This document shows, one piece after another, positions 16,494-25,881 of a DNA stretch of 64,000 bases. Each line of letters starts with the position of its first letter. Positions within the stretch are counted from its first letter, which is position 1. The stretch spans positions 1 to 64,000 of the forward strand of contig NZ_JACVPB010000009.1 of the NCBI RefSeq assembly GCF_018882085.1, written 5' to 3'. The translations under genes were made by a program, and so were the position numbers. This DNA is from Polynucleobacter sp. AP-Reno-20A-A9 (GTDB taxonomy: Bacteria > Pseudomonadota > Gammaproteobacteria > Burkholderiales > Burkholderiaceae). The notes beneath the pieces are model-generated. The model saw nothing but the letters and a program-made list of their open reading frames with translations. It was not told where the DNA came from and ran no database searches.

Positions 16494-16933
16494 TTAGATA
16501 GCGCTTCCTCATCAACCACGCGGGCATCAACCCAGCGAGCCCCTTCTGGGGTATCTTCTTTTTTCCAAAATGGCGCCGCAGTTTTAAGGTAGTCCATGAT
16601 GAATTCGCAAGCAGAGAAGGCCTCACCGCGATGCGCACTGGTGACCGCCACTAATACGATTTGATCTTCAGGCAATAAAGGCCCAACACGATGAATCACC
16701 AATGTCTGATATATATCCCATCGTGCTTTGGCTTGATCCAGAATTTCTTGGAGTGCTTTTTCAGTCATGCCAGGGTAATGCTCAAGTGTCATGCCTTTTA
16801 CTTGGCTGCCGTCATTCATATCACGCACAGTACCCAAAAACGTCACTACAGCACCCACACGTGGGTCGCCTTTGCGCAGCATTGCTATCTCCGCGCTTAG
16901 ATCAAAATCATTTTCCTGGATCTTGATCGGCAC
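16478..16933 (-). CDS. moaE: Molybdopterin synthase catalytic subunit MoaE
   Basis: 151 residues from a GTG at 16933 (VPIKIQENDFDLSAEI), which fits the family length. A longer in-frame start at 16999 would overlap moaD by 65 bases and is unlikely. Conserved HRVGPLLPEDQIVLVAV, SAHRGEAFSACEFIMDYLK and PFWKKE are present; lysines in these segments handle the thiocarboxylate and precursor Z. It forms a heterotetramer with MoaD and inserts the dithiolene sulfurs of molybdopterin. It starts one base after the moaD stop. Confidence 0.96.
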   Translation of the reverse strand: MPIKIQENDFDLSAEIAMLRKGDPRVGAVVTFLGTVRDMNDGSQVKGMTLEHYPGMTEKALQEILDQAKARWDIYQTLVIHRVGPLLPEDQIVLVAVTSAHRGEAFSACEFIMDYLKTAAPFWKKEDTPEGARWVDARVVDEEALSKWTKL

Positions 16934-16934
16934 A

Positions 16935-17192
16935 TTAGCCCCCAGTAACCGGCGGGAAGAAAGCCACTTCAGCACCATCTTGCAATGAAGTATTCGCATT
17001 AACCATATGTTGATTTAAGGCGCAGCGTAATAGTTTGCCAGCCGCCAAGACTTCAGCCCATGGATTACCACGTTCAATGAGGTGCGCCCTGAGATCGGCA
17101 ATCGTTTTTACGTTATCCGGAATAGTGACGGTCTCTTGCGAGACACCAAGTGCTTCACGCAATGAGGCAAAGAATCGTAATTCGAGTTTCAT
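16935..17192 (-). CDS. moaD: Molybdopterin synthase sulfur carrier subunit MoaD
   Basis: 85 residues with a ubiquitin-like fold and the required C-terminal double glycine (PPVTGG). The terminal glycine is adenylated and thiocarboxylated to donate sulfur to MoaE. It follows moeA by 18 bases and precedes moaE by one base, so moeA-moaD-moaE are probably co-transcribed and translationally coupled. Confidence 0.96.
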   Translation of the reverse strand: MKLELRFFASLREALGVSQETVTIPDNVKTIADLRAHLIERGNPWAEVLAAGKLLRCALNQHMVNANTSLQDGAEVAFFPPVTGG

Positions 17193-17210
17193 GAAGTAAT
17201 CGTAAACCGA

Positions 17211-18449
17211 TTATTTGAGGAGCGCATCAAAGGGGATGTACTTCACCAAATCTCCAGCCTTAATAGGCTGGTTTGGCGGGCAATCTACCAAACCATCACC
17301 CCAAGAGGCACTAGTGAGTACGCCAGAGCTTTGATTGGGAAATAAATCTAGACCTCCTTGCTCATTCGTTTTGACGCGCAAAAATTCATTGCGGCGATCT
17401 GCTTTTAACCAATCAAAATCTGCACGCATGAAATAAGACTGGGGCTGCTTAGCTTCGCGGCCCTGTAATTTCAGAATAAAAGGACGCACGAATAATAAGA
17501 AGGTAACAAAGCTGGATACAGGGTTGCCGGGTAGACCAATGAACCAGGCTTTGCCATCTTTAGGATCATCTGATTTACGTACCGCACCAAAAGCCAGCGG
17601 CTTACCGGGCTTAATAGCGATCTGCCATAAGTCTAATCTTCCTTCAGCAGTAACCGCAGGCTTGATGTGATCTTCTTCTCCGACAGAAACACCACCGGAG
17701 GTAATAATCAAATCATGATCTTTGCTGGCTTTACGCAATGCTGCACGTGTTGCATCTAAACGGTCTGGGACGATCCCCAAATCAGTTGCATCACAACCTA
17801 AAGACTTGAGGCAGGCTAATAAGGTATCTCGATTCGAGTTGTAAATGCCGCCCGGCTTTAGGGGCTCACCCGGAAGAGCCAACTCATCGCCCGTGAAAAA
17901 TGCAGCCACCTTAACGCGACGCTTCACATTTAAATGAGTCAAGCCAGCTGAAGCAGCTACACCTAACTCCTGTGGGCGCAAGAATGTTCCGGCGGTCAAA
18001 CAAGTTTTACCAGCAGTTAAATCCTCGCCTCTGCGACGAATCCACTGGCCTAATGTCGGAGCCATGTTGATGGTTACTTGATCAACTTGAGCTTCTATCG
18101 AGCAATCCTCCTGCATCACCACCGCATCTGCACCAGGAGGTACAGGGGCGCCCGTGAAGATTCGAGCAGCTGTGCCAGCCTCTAACTGAGTCCCCATCGA
18201 GCCAGCCGGAATACGTTGCGCAATTTTCAGGGTGCTTCCAGGATTTTTGGTATCAGCCGCGCTAACTGCATAACCATCCATCGAGGTGTTATCTAGTGGA
18301 GGTACATCCACTAGACTATTGACGTTTTCAGCAAGTACACGACCTAAAGCAGCCTGCATGGCTATCTTCTCACTCTCACCAACAGTTTGGGCATGAGAAA
18401 GCAAATGATCTAATGCCTGCTGCGCAGTCAACATCGGTGGCTTAGTCAT
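17211..18449 (-). CDS. moeA: Molybdopterin molybdenumtransferase MoeA
   Basis: 412 residues, matching the usual 400-415. TSGGVSVGEEDHIKPA (about 245-260) is the molybdate/adenylyl-molybdopterin site signature, and WFIGLPGNPVSSF follows in the same domain. It inserts molybdate into molybdopterin. It stands just ahead of moaD and moaE and follows thrC by 39 bases, so the cofactor genes may be read from the amino acid genes upstream. Confidence 0.96.
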   Translation of the reverse strand: MTKPPMLTAQQALDHLLSHAQTVGESEKIAMQAALGRVLAENVNSLVDVPPLDNTSMDGYAVSAADTKNPGSTLKIAQRIPAGSMGTQLEAGTAARIFTGAPVPPGADAVVMQEDCSIEAQVDQVTINMAPTLGQWIRRRGEDLTAGKTCLTAGTFLRPQELGVAASAGLTHLNVKRRVKVAAFFTGDELALPGEPLKPGGIYNSNRDTLLACLKSLGCDATDLGIVPDRLDATRAALRKASKDHDLIITSGGVSVGEEDHIKPAVTAEGRLDLWQIAIKPGKPLAFGAVRKSDDPKDGKAWFIGLPGNPVSSFVTFLLFVRPFILKLQGREAKQPQSYFMRADFDWLKADRRNEFLRVKTNEQGGLDLFPNQSSGVLTSASWGDGLVDCPPNQPIKAGDLVKYIPFDALLK

Positions 18450-18488
18450 AGGATGGCTCTTTATTGCTGCAATTTTCTCGGTTAAAAA

Positions 18489-19931
18489 TTAACCCAGATG
18501 TGTTGTGATGAAGTCTTTAACTTGGTTAACATCCGCATCGATATTTTCAACGCGCTGCGGCTTTGATTTGATATCTTTAAATGCTGGTGGGCATTCAGCA
18601 GGGCGACCTAAAGCAATTTCAATAGTTTCTTCAAACTTAATTGGCAAGGCTGTCTCGAGAACAATCATCGGAATGCCAGTTTGCAAGTGCTCACGAGCAA
18701 CCTTCACACCATCAGCAGTATGTGTATCAATCATGACGCCATAGCGTTGATCAATATCACGAATGGTTTCTAGGCGATTCTCGTGCGTGCTACGACCAGA
18801 TTGGAAACCATACTTAACCAGCTCTTTAAAGACCGTGTCTTTTGAGATGTCAAATCCACCAGCTTCATCTACTTGCTTAAACATGGCTGCAGTGGCTTTA
18901 CCGTCTTGACCCATGAAATCAAATACAAATCGCTCAAAGTTACTCGCTTTGGAGATATCCATGGATGGGCTCGATGTATGAAGCGTCTCAGCAGACTTGC
19001 GTGCACGATATACGCCGGTGCGGAAGAACTCATCCAGCACATCATTCTCGTTTGTTGCGGCTATCAAATGCTCAATAGGCAAACCCATCATGCGAGCAAT
19101 ATGACCTGCGCAGATATTGCCAAAGTTGCCAGACGGCACTGTGAATGACACCTTCTCGGAGCTGGACTTGGTAGCTAGGAGATAACCTTGGAAGTAATAC
19201 ACCACTTGAGCTACCACACGACCCCAGTTAATGGAGTTCACGGTGCCGATTTTGTTCTTCGCTTTGAAGGCATGATCATTACTCACCGCCTTAACGATAT
19301 CTTGGCAATCATCAAAAACGCCAGCTACTGCTAAGTTAAAAATATTAGGGTCTTGCAAGGAATACATTTGCGCAGACTGAAAGGCGCTCATCTTCCCGCG
19401 TGGTGAGAGCATAAACACCTTCACACCCTCTTTGCCGCGCATTGCGTACTCAGCTGCGCTACCTGTATCACCAGAGGTGGCGCCCAAAATATTGAGCTGC
19501 TGACCTTTTTTCTTTAAGGCGTACTCAAAAAGATTGCCCAGCAATTGCATGGCCATATCTTTAAAAGCCAACGTTGGGCCATTTGAAAGACTCAATAGAC
19601 CAATGCGAGTGCCATGCTCTTCACCCAGCCAATGTATCGGGGTAATGTCTTTAGCATTGTCTTGAGGGCGACCATTGCAATACACCTGCTCTGTATAGGT
19701 TTTGCGCAAGAGTGCACGTAAATCTGCTTCGGGAATATCGTCGGAGTACAGACTCAAGACTTCATAAGCAAGATCAGCGTATGACAAACTGCGCCATGAA
19801 TCTAGTTGCGCTGCAGTGACTTGTGGGTATTGAGTAGGTAAATACAAGCCGCCATCAGGCGCCAATCCCCCTAATAAAATTTCTAAGAAGGATTGTTGTG
19901 GACTATTGCCACGAGTAGATTGGTAACGCAT
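18489..19931 (-). CDS. thrC: Threonine synthase
   Basis: 480 residues of the long threonine synthase type found in proteobacteria and fungi. It converts O-phosphohomoserine to threonine. LSNGPTLAFKDMAMQLLGN (about 117-135) carries the lysine that binds pyridoxal phosphate, and GATSGDTGSAAEYAMRGK (about 151-168) is the phosphate-binding loop. It starts 19 bases after the hom stop, continuing the alaA-hom-thrC operon. Confidence 0.98.
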   Translation of the reverse strand: MRYQSTRGNSPQQSFLEILLGGLAPDGGLYLPTQYPQVTAAQLDSWRSLSYADLAYEVLSLYSDDIPEADLRALLRKTYTEQVYCNGRPQDNAKDITPIHWLGEEHGTRIGLLSLSNGPTLAFKDMAMQLLGNLFEYALKKKGQQLNILGATSGDTGSAAEYAMRGKEGVKVFMLSPRGKMSAFQSAQMYSLQDPNIFNLAVAGVFDDCQDIVKAVSNDHAFKAKNKIGTVNSINWGRVVAQVVYYFQGYLLATKSSSEKVSFTVPSGNFGNICAGHIARMMGLPIEHLIAATNENDVLDEFFRTGVYRARKSAETLHTSSPSMDISKASNFERFVFDFMGQDGKATAAMFKQVDEAGGFDISKDTVFKELVKYGFQSGRSTHENRLETIRDIDQRYGVMIDTHTADGVKVAREHLQTGIPMIVLETALPIKFEETIEIALGRPAECPPAFKDIKSKPQRVENIDADVNQVKDFITTHLG

Positions 19932-19950
19932 GTGTTTTGCTGAGTTTTAC

Positions 19951-21261
19951 TTAAGACAGATTTTCTAAACGGATCTTCACTACTTCGCCAGCAACCGTCT
20001 TGAGATTCTGAATCTCTTTAATCGCGGCAAGCATGTTCTTTTCTTTGGTCTCGTGAGTTAAGGCCACTAAATCAGTTTGACTCTCGCCTTCATCGGCTTC
20101 TTTTTGCAAGAGCGCATCAATAGAAACGCCATGCGATGCCAAAATTTTAGTGATATCAGCCAATACACCAGCCTGATCAGCTACACGCAAGCGCAGATAG
20201 TAACTAGTAGTGATCTCGCCAATAGGGAGTACTGGCGTGTCATGCACAGCATCTGGCTGGAAGGCTAAATAAGGAACACGATGTTCAGCGTCAGCACTAA
20301 TCAAACGGGTGATATCCACCAAGTCGGCGATCACTGCGGAAGCAGTTGGCTCAGAGCCTGCACCTTTGCCGTAATACAAAGTTGTTCCTACGGCATCGCC
20401 AAATACTTGCACGGCATTCATGGCGCCTTCAACGTTTGCAATCAAACGCTTGGAAGGAATCAATGTTGGATGCACGCGCAACTCAACACCTGTTGAAGTC
20501 TTCTTGGCAATACCAAGTAACTTAATGCGATAGCCCAATTGCTCTGCGTATTTAATATCTATTGCATCTAGTTTAGTAATACCTTCGATATGCGCTTTTT
20601 CAAACTGCATTGGAATACCAAATGCAATTGCGCTCATGATGGTCGCTTTATGCGCAGCATCAATACCTTCAATATCAAAAGTAGGATCCGCTTCTGCGTA
20701 ACCTAAACGCTGCGCCTCTTTAAGCACAGTTGCGAAATCCAAGCCCTTGTCGCGCATCTCTGACAAAATGAAATTTGTTGTGCCGTTAATGATGCCGGCA
20801 ATCCATTCGATACGGTTGGCCGTTAAGCCTTCACGCAAGGCTTTAATAATGGGGATACCGCCTGCAACGGCAGCTTCAAAGGCAACCATTACGCCTTTAG
20901 CGTGTGCCGCCTTAAAGATCTCGTTACCGTGAACAGCGATCAATGCTTTATTAGCTGTAACAACATGCTTGCCAGCGGCGATGGCTTCAAGAACCAAGTC
21001 TTTAGCAATACCGTAACCGCCAATGAGCTCAACAACGATATCGATCTCTGGGTTATTAATCACAGCACGGGCATCACTCACTACTTGTGCGCGGTCCTTA
21101 ACCAATTCTTTGGCACGATCTACATTTAAATCAGCGACCGTATTTATGCGAATGCCGCGCCCAGCACGACGAGTAATTTCATCTTGGTTGCGCTCGAGAA
21201 CAGTGAATACGCCACCACCAACAGTGCCAATACCTAACAGACCTACTTGAATCGGTTTCAT
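19951..21261 (-). CDS. hom: Homoserine dehydrogenase
   Basis: 436 residues. The NAD(P) loop GLLGIGTVGGGVF is at residues 8-20. The catalytic core includes ANKALIAVHG and GIINGTTNFIL. A C-terminal ACT domain (from about 350: YYLRLRVADQAGVLADITKI) is expected to bind threonine for feedback control. It reduces aspartate semialdehyde to homoserine. The ATG overlaps the alaA stop by 4 bases, so the genes are coupled. Confidence 0.98.
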   Translation of the reverse strand: MKPIQVGLLGIGTVGGGVFTVLERNQDEITRRAGRGIRINTVADLNVDRAKELVKDRAQVVSDARAVINNPEIDIVVELIGGYGIAKDLVLEAIAAGKHVVTANKALIAVHGNEIFKAAHAKGVMVAFEAAVAGGIPIIKALREGLTANRIEWIAGIINGTTNFILSEMRDKGLDFATVLKEAQRLGYAEADPTFDIEGIDAAHKATIMSAIAFGIPMQFEKAHIEGITKLDAIDIKYAEQLGYRIKLLGIAKKTSTGVELRVHPTLIPSKRLIANVEGAMNAVQVFGDAVGTTLYYGKGAGSEPTASAVIADLVDITRLISADAEHRVPYLAFQPDAVHDTPVLPIGEITTSYYLRLRVADQAGVLADITKILASHGVSIDALLQKEADEGESQTDLVALTHETKEKNMLAAIKEIQNLKTVAGEVVKIRLENLS

Positions 21262-22514
21262 GATGCCTTTGCTGCAGTTGAAGAAGCCTTACGGCTGTGC
21301 TTATTACGATAACGCTCCAGAAAACGTGCAAGGCGGCTAATAGCTTCCTTGAGCACATCTTCGTGAGGCAAGAACACTACGCGGAAGTGATCAGGTTTTC
21401 CCCAGTTGAAACCAGAGCCCTGCACTAACAATACTTTTTCTTCTTTTAACAGATCAGCAACAAATTGCTGATCATCTTCAATTGGATAAACCTCAGGGTC
21501 TAGCTTTGGGAATAAATACAAAGCGGATTTTGGTTTGACGCAAGTAACGCCCGGAATATCAGTTATCAATTTCCATGCAAGATCACGTTGCTTTGCGAGG
21601 CGACCGCCTTCACCCACTAAGTCATTAATACTTTGGTAACCACCCAATGCAGTTTGAATCGCATACTGACCTGGAACGTTGGCACACAAGCGCATCGAGG
21701 CCAACATATTGAGGCCTTCGATATAGTCTCGAACCATCTCTTTATCGCCTGAAACCACCATCCAGCCGGCGCGGTAGCCGCAGGAGCGGTAATTCTTAGA
21801 AAGACCATTAAATGTAATGATGACTACATCTGTAGATAAAGAAGCTAATGAAAGATGCTTCTCGCCGTCGTACAGCATCTTGTCGTAAATCTCATCCGCG
21901 AACAAAATCAAACCATGCTCGCGAGCAATCTGCGTCAACTCAAGCAACACTTCTTTAGAGTAAATCGCACCAGTAGGATTATTTGGATTAATCACCACAA
22001 TCGCTTTAGTGCGAGGGGTAATTTTTTTACGTAGGTCGTTTAAGTCTGGTGCCCACTCTTTGGATTCATCGCAAAGATAGTGCACCGGTGTACCACTCGA
22101 CAAACTGACCGCAGCAGTCCAAAGCGGGTAATCCGGTGTTGGAACCAAAACCTCATCACCGTCATTCAATAACGCATTCATCGACAGCACGATGAGCTCA
22201 GATACACCGTTACCGGTATAAACATCATCCAATGTCACGCCTTGAATGCCCTTTTCTTGGCAGTACTGCATGATGGCTTTGCGAGCGGCAAAGATTCCTT
22301 TGGAATCAGAATAAGCTGACGCATTGCTTAAATTGCGAATCATGTCCAACTGAATCTCTTCAGGTGGATCAAAACCGAAAACCCCTACGTTTCCGATGTT
22401 TAATTTGATGATTTTGTGGCCCTCTTCCTCCATGCGCTGAGCAAGCTCAAGCACCGGCCCACGTATGTCATAACAAACGTTATCGAGCTTTTGGGACTTT
22501 AGGATCGGTTTCAC
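21258..22514 (-). CDS. alaA: Alanine/glutamate-pyruvate aminotransferase (AlaA-like)
   Basis: 418 residues, class I pyridoxal phosphate aminotransferase. NPNNPTGAIYS (about 175-185) and FNGLSKNYRSCGYRAGW (lysine near residue 240) are the cofactor-binding signatures. The GHKIIKLNIGNVGVFGFDPP start is typical of E. coli AlaA, which makes alanine from pyruvate and glutamate. The first gene of the alaA-hom-thrC set, it faces away from the Arn cluster. Confidence 0.93.
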   Translation of the reverse strand: MKPILKSQKLDNVCYDIRGPVLELAQRMEEEGHKIIKLNIGNVGVFGFDPPEEIQLDMIRNLSNASAYSDSKGIFAARKAIMQYCQEKGIQGVTLDDVYTGNGVSELIVLSMNALLNDGDEVLVPTPDYPLWTAAVSLSSGTPVHYLCDESKEWAPDLNDLRKKITPRTKAIVVINPNNPTGAIYSKEVLLELTQIAREHGLILFADEIYDKMLYDGEKHLSLASLSTDVVIITFNGLSKNYRSCGYRAGWMVVSGDKEMVRDYIEGLNMLASMRLCANVPGQYAIQTALGGYQSINDLVGEGGRLAKQRDLAWKLITDIPGVTCVKPKSALYLFPKLDPEVYPIEDDQQFVADLLKEEKVLLVQGSGFNWGKPDHFRVVFLPHEDVLKEAISRLARFLERYRNKHSRKASSTAAKAS

Positions 22515-22561
22515 AATAAATGTAAGGGTAAGTTCTTGAAATATGAGAAAAAACAGCTAGC

Positions 22562-22567
22562 TATAAT
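22562..22567 (+). promoter_or_regulatory. Candidate -10 element for the Arn cluster
   Basis: A perfect TATAAT lies 27 bases upstream of the TTG start at 22594. No good -35 hexamer is found at 16-18 bases; TTGAAA at 22536-22541 is 20 bases away. If used, this promoter may depend on an activator. Confidence 0.4.
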
Positions 22568-22593
22568 CCACATAATTATGACAGAGAGTCCAC

Positions 22594-22971
22594 TTGAAGC
22601 TTCAATCTGACCCCCATTCAGGAGCGAATACGATCACTGGCTATGGCGATGGCTACGTAGAGATCAATAAGATCCCTTACGCCCATGCGGTCTTGCTCAG
22701 CTCGGACGGCGCCATCTCCAACTGGTCTGCGCAAACATTTGATAGCCTAGAAGCCAGTCATTTCGCGCAAATGGTTGATTTAAAACCAGAATTAATCCTC
22801 ATCGGGACTGGTAGTCGCCAGCGCTTTCCCAAGCCAGAACTCCTCAAATCCTTGATTGAGGCCAAAATTGGCTTTGAAATAATGGACTCCCAAGCTGCCT
22901 GCAGGACATACAACATCCTTGTTGGCGAAGGACGTCAAGTGGTCCTGGCCTTGATTGTGGAGCCGATTTAA
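22594..22971 (+). CDS. Mth938-like domain protein
   Basis: 125 residues, the length of stand-alone Mth938/NDUFAF3-like proteins. NTITGYGDGYVEIN (about 13-26) and LILIGTGSRQRFP (about 67-79) are family-like. It starts at TTG; MKLQSD matches the usual MKL start of relatives. The function of bacterial members is unknown. Its stop overlaps the arnT start by one base (TAATG), so it is the first gene of the Arn cluster. Confidence 0.85.
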   Translation: MKLQSDPHSGANTITGYGDGYVEINKIPYAHAVLLSSDGAISNWSAQTFDSLEASHFAQMVDLKPELILIGTGSRQRFPKPELLKSLIEAKIGFEIMDSQAACRTYNILVGEGRQVVLALIVEPI

Positions 22972-24662
22972 TGCAATTTGGCCAAATCCGGCAGTCATCC
23001 GCCCTTCATCCGGGCAAGATTTTGTTGTTGGTCATAATTTATGCCTTGCTGTGGTTTGGTACCCTCAATTACCGCCACCTTATTCCATCCGACGAAGGCC
23101 GCTATGCAGAAATAGCCCGAGAGATGCTGGTCACAGGTGACTGGATTACCCCGCGCTACAACGGCTATAAGTACTTTGAAAAACCACCCCTTCAAGCTTG
23201 GGCAACTGCAGCAGCATTTCAAGTGTTTGGTATTGGCGATTGGCAAGCGCGTCTTTGGACGGCACTAACAGGTTTCTTGACGATACTTTTAGTCGGATTT
23301 ACTGGTGCCCGAATTTTTAACGCGAGAGCAGGATGGTTAGCTGCTGTTGTTCTTGCCTCCAGCCCGATGTGGATTATCAGTGGGCACTTCAACTCGCTCG
23401 ACATGGGCTTGTCCTCATTTTTAGTTGCAGCCTTGTGTAGCTTATTAATCGCGCAAACTTCTCATAATAAAAATAGTTGTCGCAACTGGATGTGGGCTTG
23501 CTGGATTTTTATGGCGCTAGCAACACTATCCAAAGGAGTTATTGGTGCCGCCATTCCTGCAATGGTTTTCATTGCCTACTCGATCAGTACATGGGACTGG
23601 AAAATTTGGAGTCGCTTGCGTTTATTTAGTGGAACTATTTTGTTCCTAGCTATCACTGCGCCTTGGTTTGTATTGGTGGCACAACGCAATCCTGAGTTTC
23701 TAGAGTTCTTCTTTATTCACGAGCATCTACAGCGCTTCACACAAGATGATCACAGCAGAACCGGCCCCATTTACTACTTTGTGCCGCTACTTCTTATCGG
23801 CTTGCTCCCCTGGTTTCTTCAGGTCCCTGGTGCTATTGCGCAGGCATGGAGCGAGCGCCGTCGGGAATTTTCTGCAAGCTGGTTATTGGCCTGTTGGTTT
23901 GCTGTGATCTTTGCATTCTTTAGCGTGTCACATTCCAAACTACCGGGTTACATCATTCCCGTTTTCCCAGCACTTGCATTAATTATTGGCAACCGTTTAG
24001 ATCGCTTACTGGGGCACACCAACACTATGGCATTGCCATGGAAATTACAGGCACTTGGTTTTGCACTTCTGGGATGTGTTGGATTCTTCTTTTTAAATGC
24101 TATTGGTAAACAAGCAAGACCGGATGAGATTGAAGCTTATGCGCAGTACACCTATTGGGTAATTGCTGCATTGGTAGCACTTGTTGGTTTTAGCGCCTAT
24201 GCAACATGGCAAAGCAAACGTAATGGCCTTCAAAGTATTGTTAGTTTTGCCTTTGGATTTTTTCTGTGCGCCATCATCGCAGGAACAGGTCACGAAACTC
24301 TAGGTCGCGCAGTCTCTGGCATCGATCTAGTAGAACGAGTCAAAACCTCTATCCCGGAAAAAGTGAACTTCTATTCAGTTCGTCTTTTAGATCACACCGT
24401 ACCCTTCTACCTAGGTAGGACAATGATCATGGTGGAATCGCCTGATGAGCTCGAGTTTGGCGTCAATCAAGAGCCAGATCTGTGGATGCCGACCCTGGAG
24501 GCTTTTATTACCCGCTGGCAAGAAGATCAAACAGCTTATGCTCTCATGGTTCCGGAGCAATTTGATGCACTCAGGGCCCAACACTTTCCAATGCAGGAAG
24601 TGGATCGAGACTCACGTAGAGTCATTGTGAAACATCCCGATGCATTGAACGTGACGCAGTAA
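22971..24662 (+). CDS. arnT: ArnT-like undecaprenyl-phosphate aminoarabinose transferase
   Basis: 563 residues, glycosyltransferase of the PMT/ArnT family with about 12 membrane segments. The first periplasmic loop carries IPSDEGRYAEIAREML (about 39-54), whose DE pair is the catalytic acidic site. KYFEKPPLQAW follows (about 63-80). The C-terminal part is soluble. It transfers 4-amino-4-deoxy-L-arabinose from undecaprenyl phosphate to lipid A on the periplasmic face, lowering negative charge and polymyxin binding. Its place before arnB, arnC, arnA and arnD supports the call over a protein mannosyltransferase. Confidence 0.9.
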   Translation: MQFGQIRQSSALHPGKILLLVIIYALLWFGTLNYRHLIPSDEGRYAEIAREMLVTGDWITPRYNGYKYFEKPPLQAWATAAAFQVFGIGDWQARLWTALTGFLTILLVGFTGARIFNARAGWLAAVVLASSPMWIISGHFNSLDMGLSSFLVAALCSLLIAQTSHNKNSCRNWMWACWIFMALATLSKGVIGAAIPAMVFIAYSISTWDWKIWSRLRLFSGTILFLAITAPWFVLVAQRNPEFLEFFFIHEHLQRFTQDDHSRTGPIYYFVPLLLIGLLPWFLQVPGAIAQAWSERRREFSASWLLACWFAVIFAFFSVSHSKLPGYIIPVFPALALIIGNRLDRLLGHTNTMALPWKLQALGFALLGCVGFFFLNAIGKQARPDEIEAYAQYTYWVIAALVALVGFSAYATWQSKRNGLQSIVSFAFGFFLCAIIAGTGHETLGRAVSGIDLVERVKTSIPEKVNFYSVRLLDHTVPFYLGRTMIMVESPDELEFGVNQEPDLWMPTLEAFITRWQEDQTAYALMVPEQFDALRAQHFPMQEVDRDSRRVIVKHPDALNVTQ

Positions 24663-24673
24663 TATAGAAGCCT

Positions 24674-25840
24674 ATGTCAGAGTCTAATTCCGCATTCATC
24701 CCTTTTACGCGCCCGAGCTTCAATCAAGAAACTATTGACGCTGTTTCAGAGGTATTGCGTTCAGGTTGGGTGACATCAGGCCCCAAGTTGGCAGAGTTTG
24801 AAGCTACCTTAAGCAACTATTTTGGCGGTCGTCCTGTGCGCTGCTTTGCTAATGGCACAGCAACCATGAAGATTGCTCTACAAGTTGCAGGAATTGGTGA
24901 TGGTGATGAAGTGATTACCACGCCAATTTCTTGGGTAGCAACGTCTAATGTGATTTTGAGTGTTGGTGCAAAACCAATATTTGTGGATATTGATCCCGTT
25001 ACACGCAACATTGATCTAAATAAAGTAGCTGCTGCAATCACACCCAAAACACGCGCGCTCATGCCAGTTTATTTAGCTGGTCTTCCAGTGGATATGGATC
25101 AGCTCTACACGCTAGCCAAACAACATCAGCTTCGCGTGATTGAGGACGCTGCACAAGCCTTTGGCTCACAGTGGCAGGGTAAGAAGATTGGTAGCTTTGG
25201 TGACCTGGTCAGCTATAGCTTTCAGGCTAATAAGAACCTCACCACGGTTGAGGGTGGCTGCCTTGTTCTCAATAATCTAGACGAAGCAAAACTTGCTGAG
25301 AAATTCCGCCTCCAGGGACTGACCCGCCAAGGGATGGATGGTATGGATGTTGATGTCTTGGGTGGCAAAGATAATTTGACAGATGTCAATGCAGCCATCG
25401 GTCTTGAGCAGCTGAAGCAACTTCCTTTTTATCAAACACGTCGTGCTGCACTTGCGCGCCAATACTTTGATGCCCTTCGCGCCGAATTGAAATCGGCCGG
25501 ATTAGAAAGTTTGCAATTAGAACTTCCGGTAGAGAACTTTACCGATAGTAATTGGCATATGTTTCAAGTTGTTCTGCCACTTGAGCAGCTCAATACGGAT
25601 CGCGCCCAAGTGATGACGGAATTAAAAGATCTTGGTATTGGCACTGGTGTTCATTACCCTGCAATTACTGGGTTCACGCTCTATAAAAACCAGGGCTACA
25701 AAACTTCAGATACTCCGATTGCTGAACGTATTGGTCGATCCATTCTGACTCTTCCCTTATTTCCTGCAATGGCGGATGAAGATGTTGGCCGTATAGCCAG
25801 TGGATTGGTCGGAATTTTGCTGAAATACCGCAAAAACTAG
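24674..25840 (+). CDS. arnB: UDP-4-amino-4-deoxy-L-arabinose aminotransferase (ArnB-like)
   Basis: 388 residues, DegT/DnrJ/EryC1/StrS aminotransferase. GSFGDLVSYSFQANKNLTT (about 174-192) holds the lysine that binds pyridoxal phosphate, and VIEDAAQAFG (about 155-164) the cofactor aspartate. The start IPFTRPSFNQETIDAV...SGWVTSGP matches ArnB. It aminates UDP-4-keto-arabinose using glutamate. Eleven bases separate it from arnT. Confidence 0.93.
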   Translation: MSESNSAFIPFTRPSFNQETIDAVSEVLRSGWVTSGPKLAEFEATLSNYFGGRPVRCFANGTATMKIALQVAGIGDGDEVITTPISWVATSNVILSVGAKPIFVDIDPVTRNIDLNKVAAAITPKTRALMPVYLAGLPVDMDQLYTLAKQHQLRVIEDAAQAFGSQWQGKKIGSFGDLVSYSFQANKNLTTVEGGCLVLNNLDEAKLAEKFRLQGLTRQGMDGMDVDVLGGKDNLTDVNAAIGLEQLKQLPFYQTRRAALARQYFDALRAELKSAGLESLQLELPVENFTDSNWHMFQVVLPLEQLNTDRAQVMTELKDLGIGTGVHYPAITGFTLYKNQGYKTSDTPIAERIGRSILTLPLFPAMADEDVGRIASGLVGILLKYRKN

Positions 25841-25881
25841 CGTTCCTGGGTTAAACCCAAAGAATCAGGCAAAATTGCAGC

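Noticed and set aside
16934-16999. Longer moaE start at 16999
   Set aside because: The extra 22 residues overlap moaD and do not match the family. The GTG at 16933 gives the usual start.
22578-22610. Ten-codon ATG frame overlapping the TTG start of the Mth938-like gene
   Set aside because: It could be a leader peptide but has no distinctive composition. The short ATG frame is easily explained by chance.
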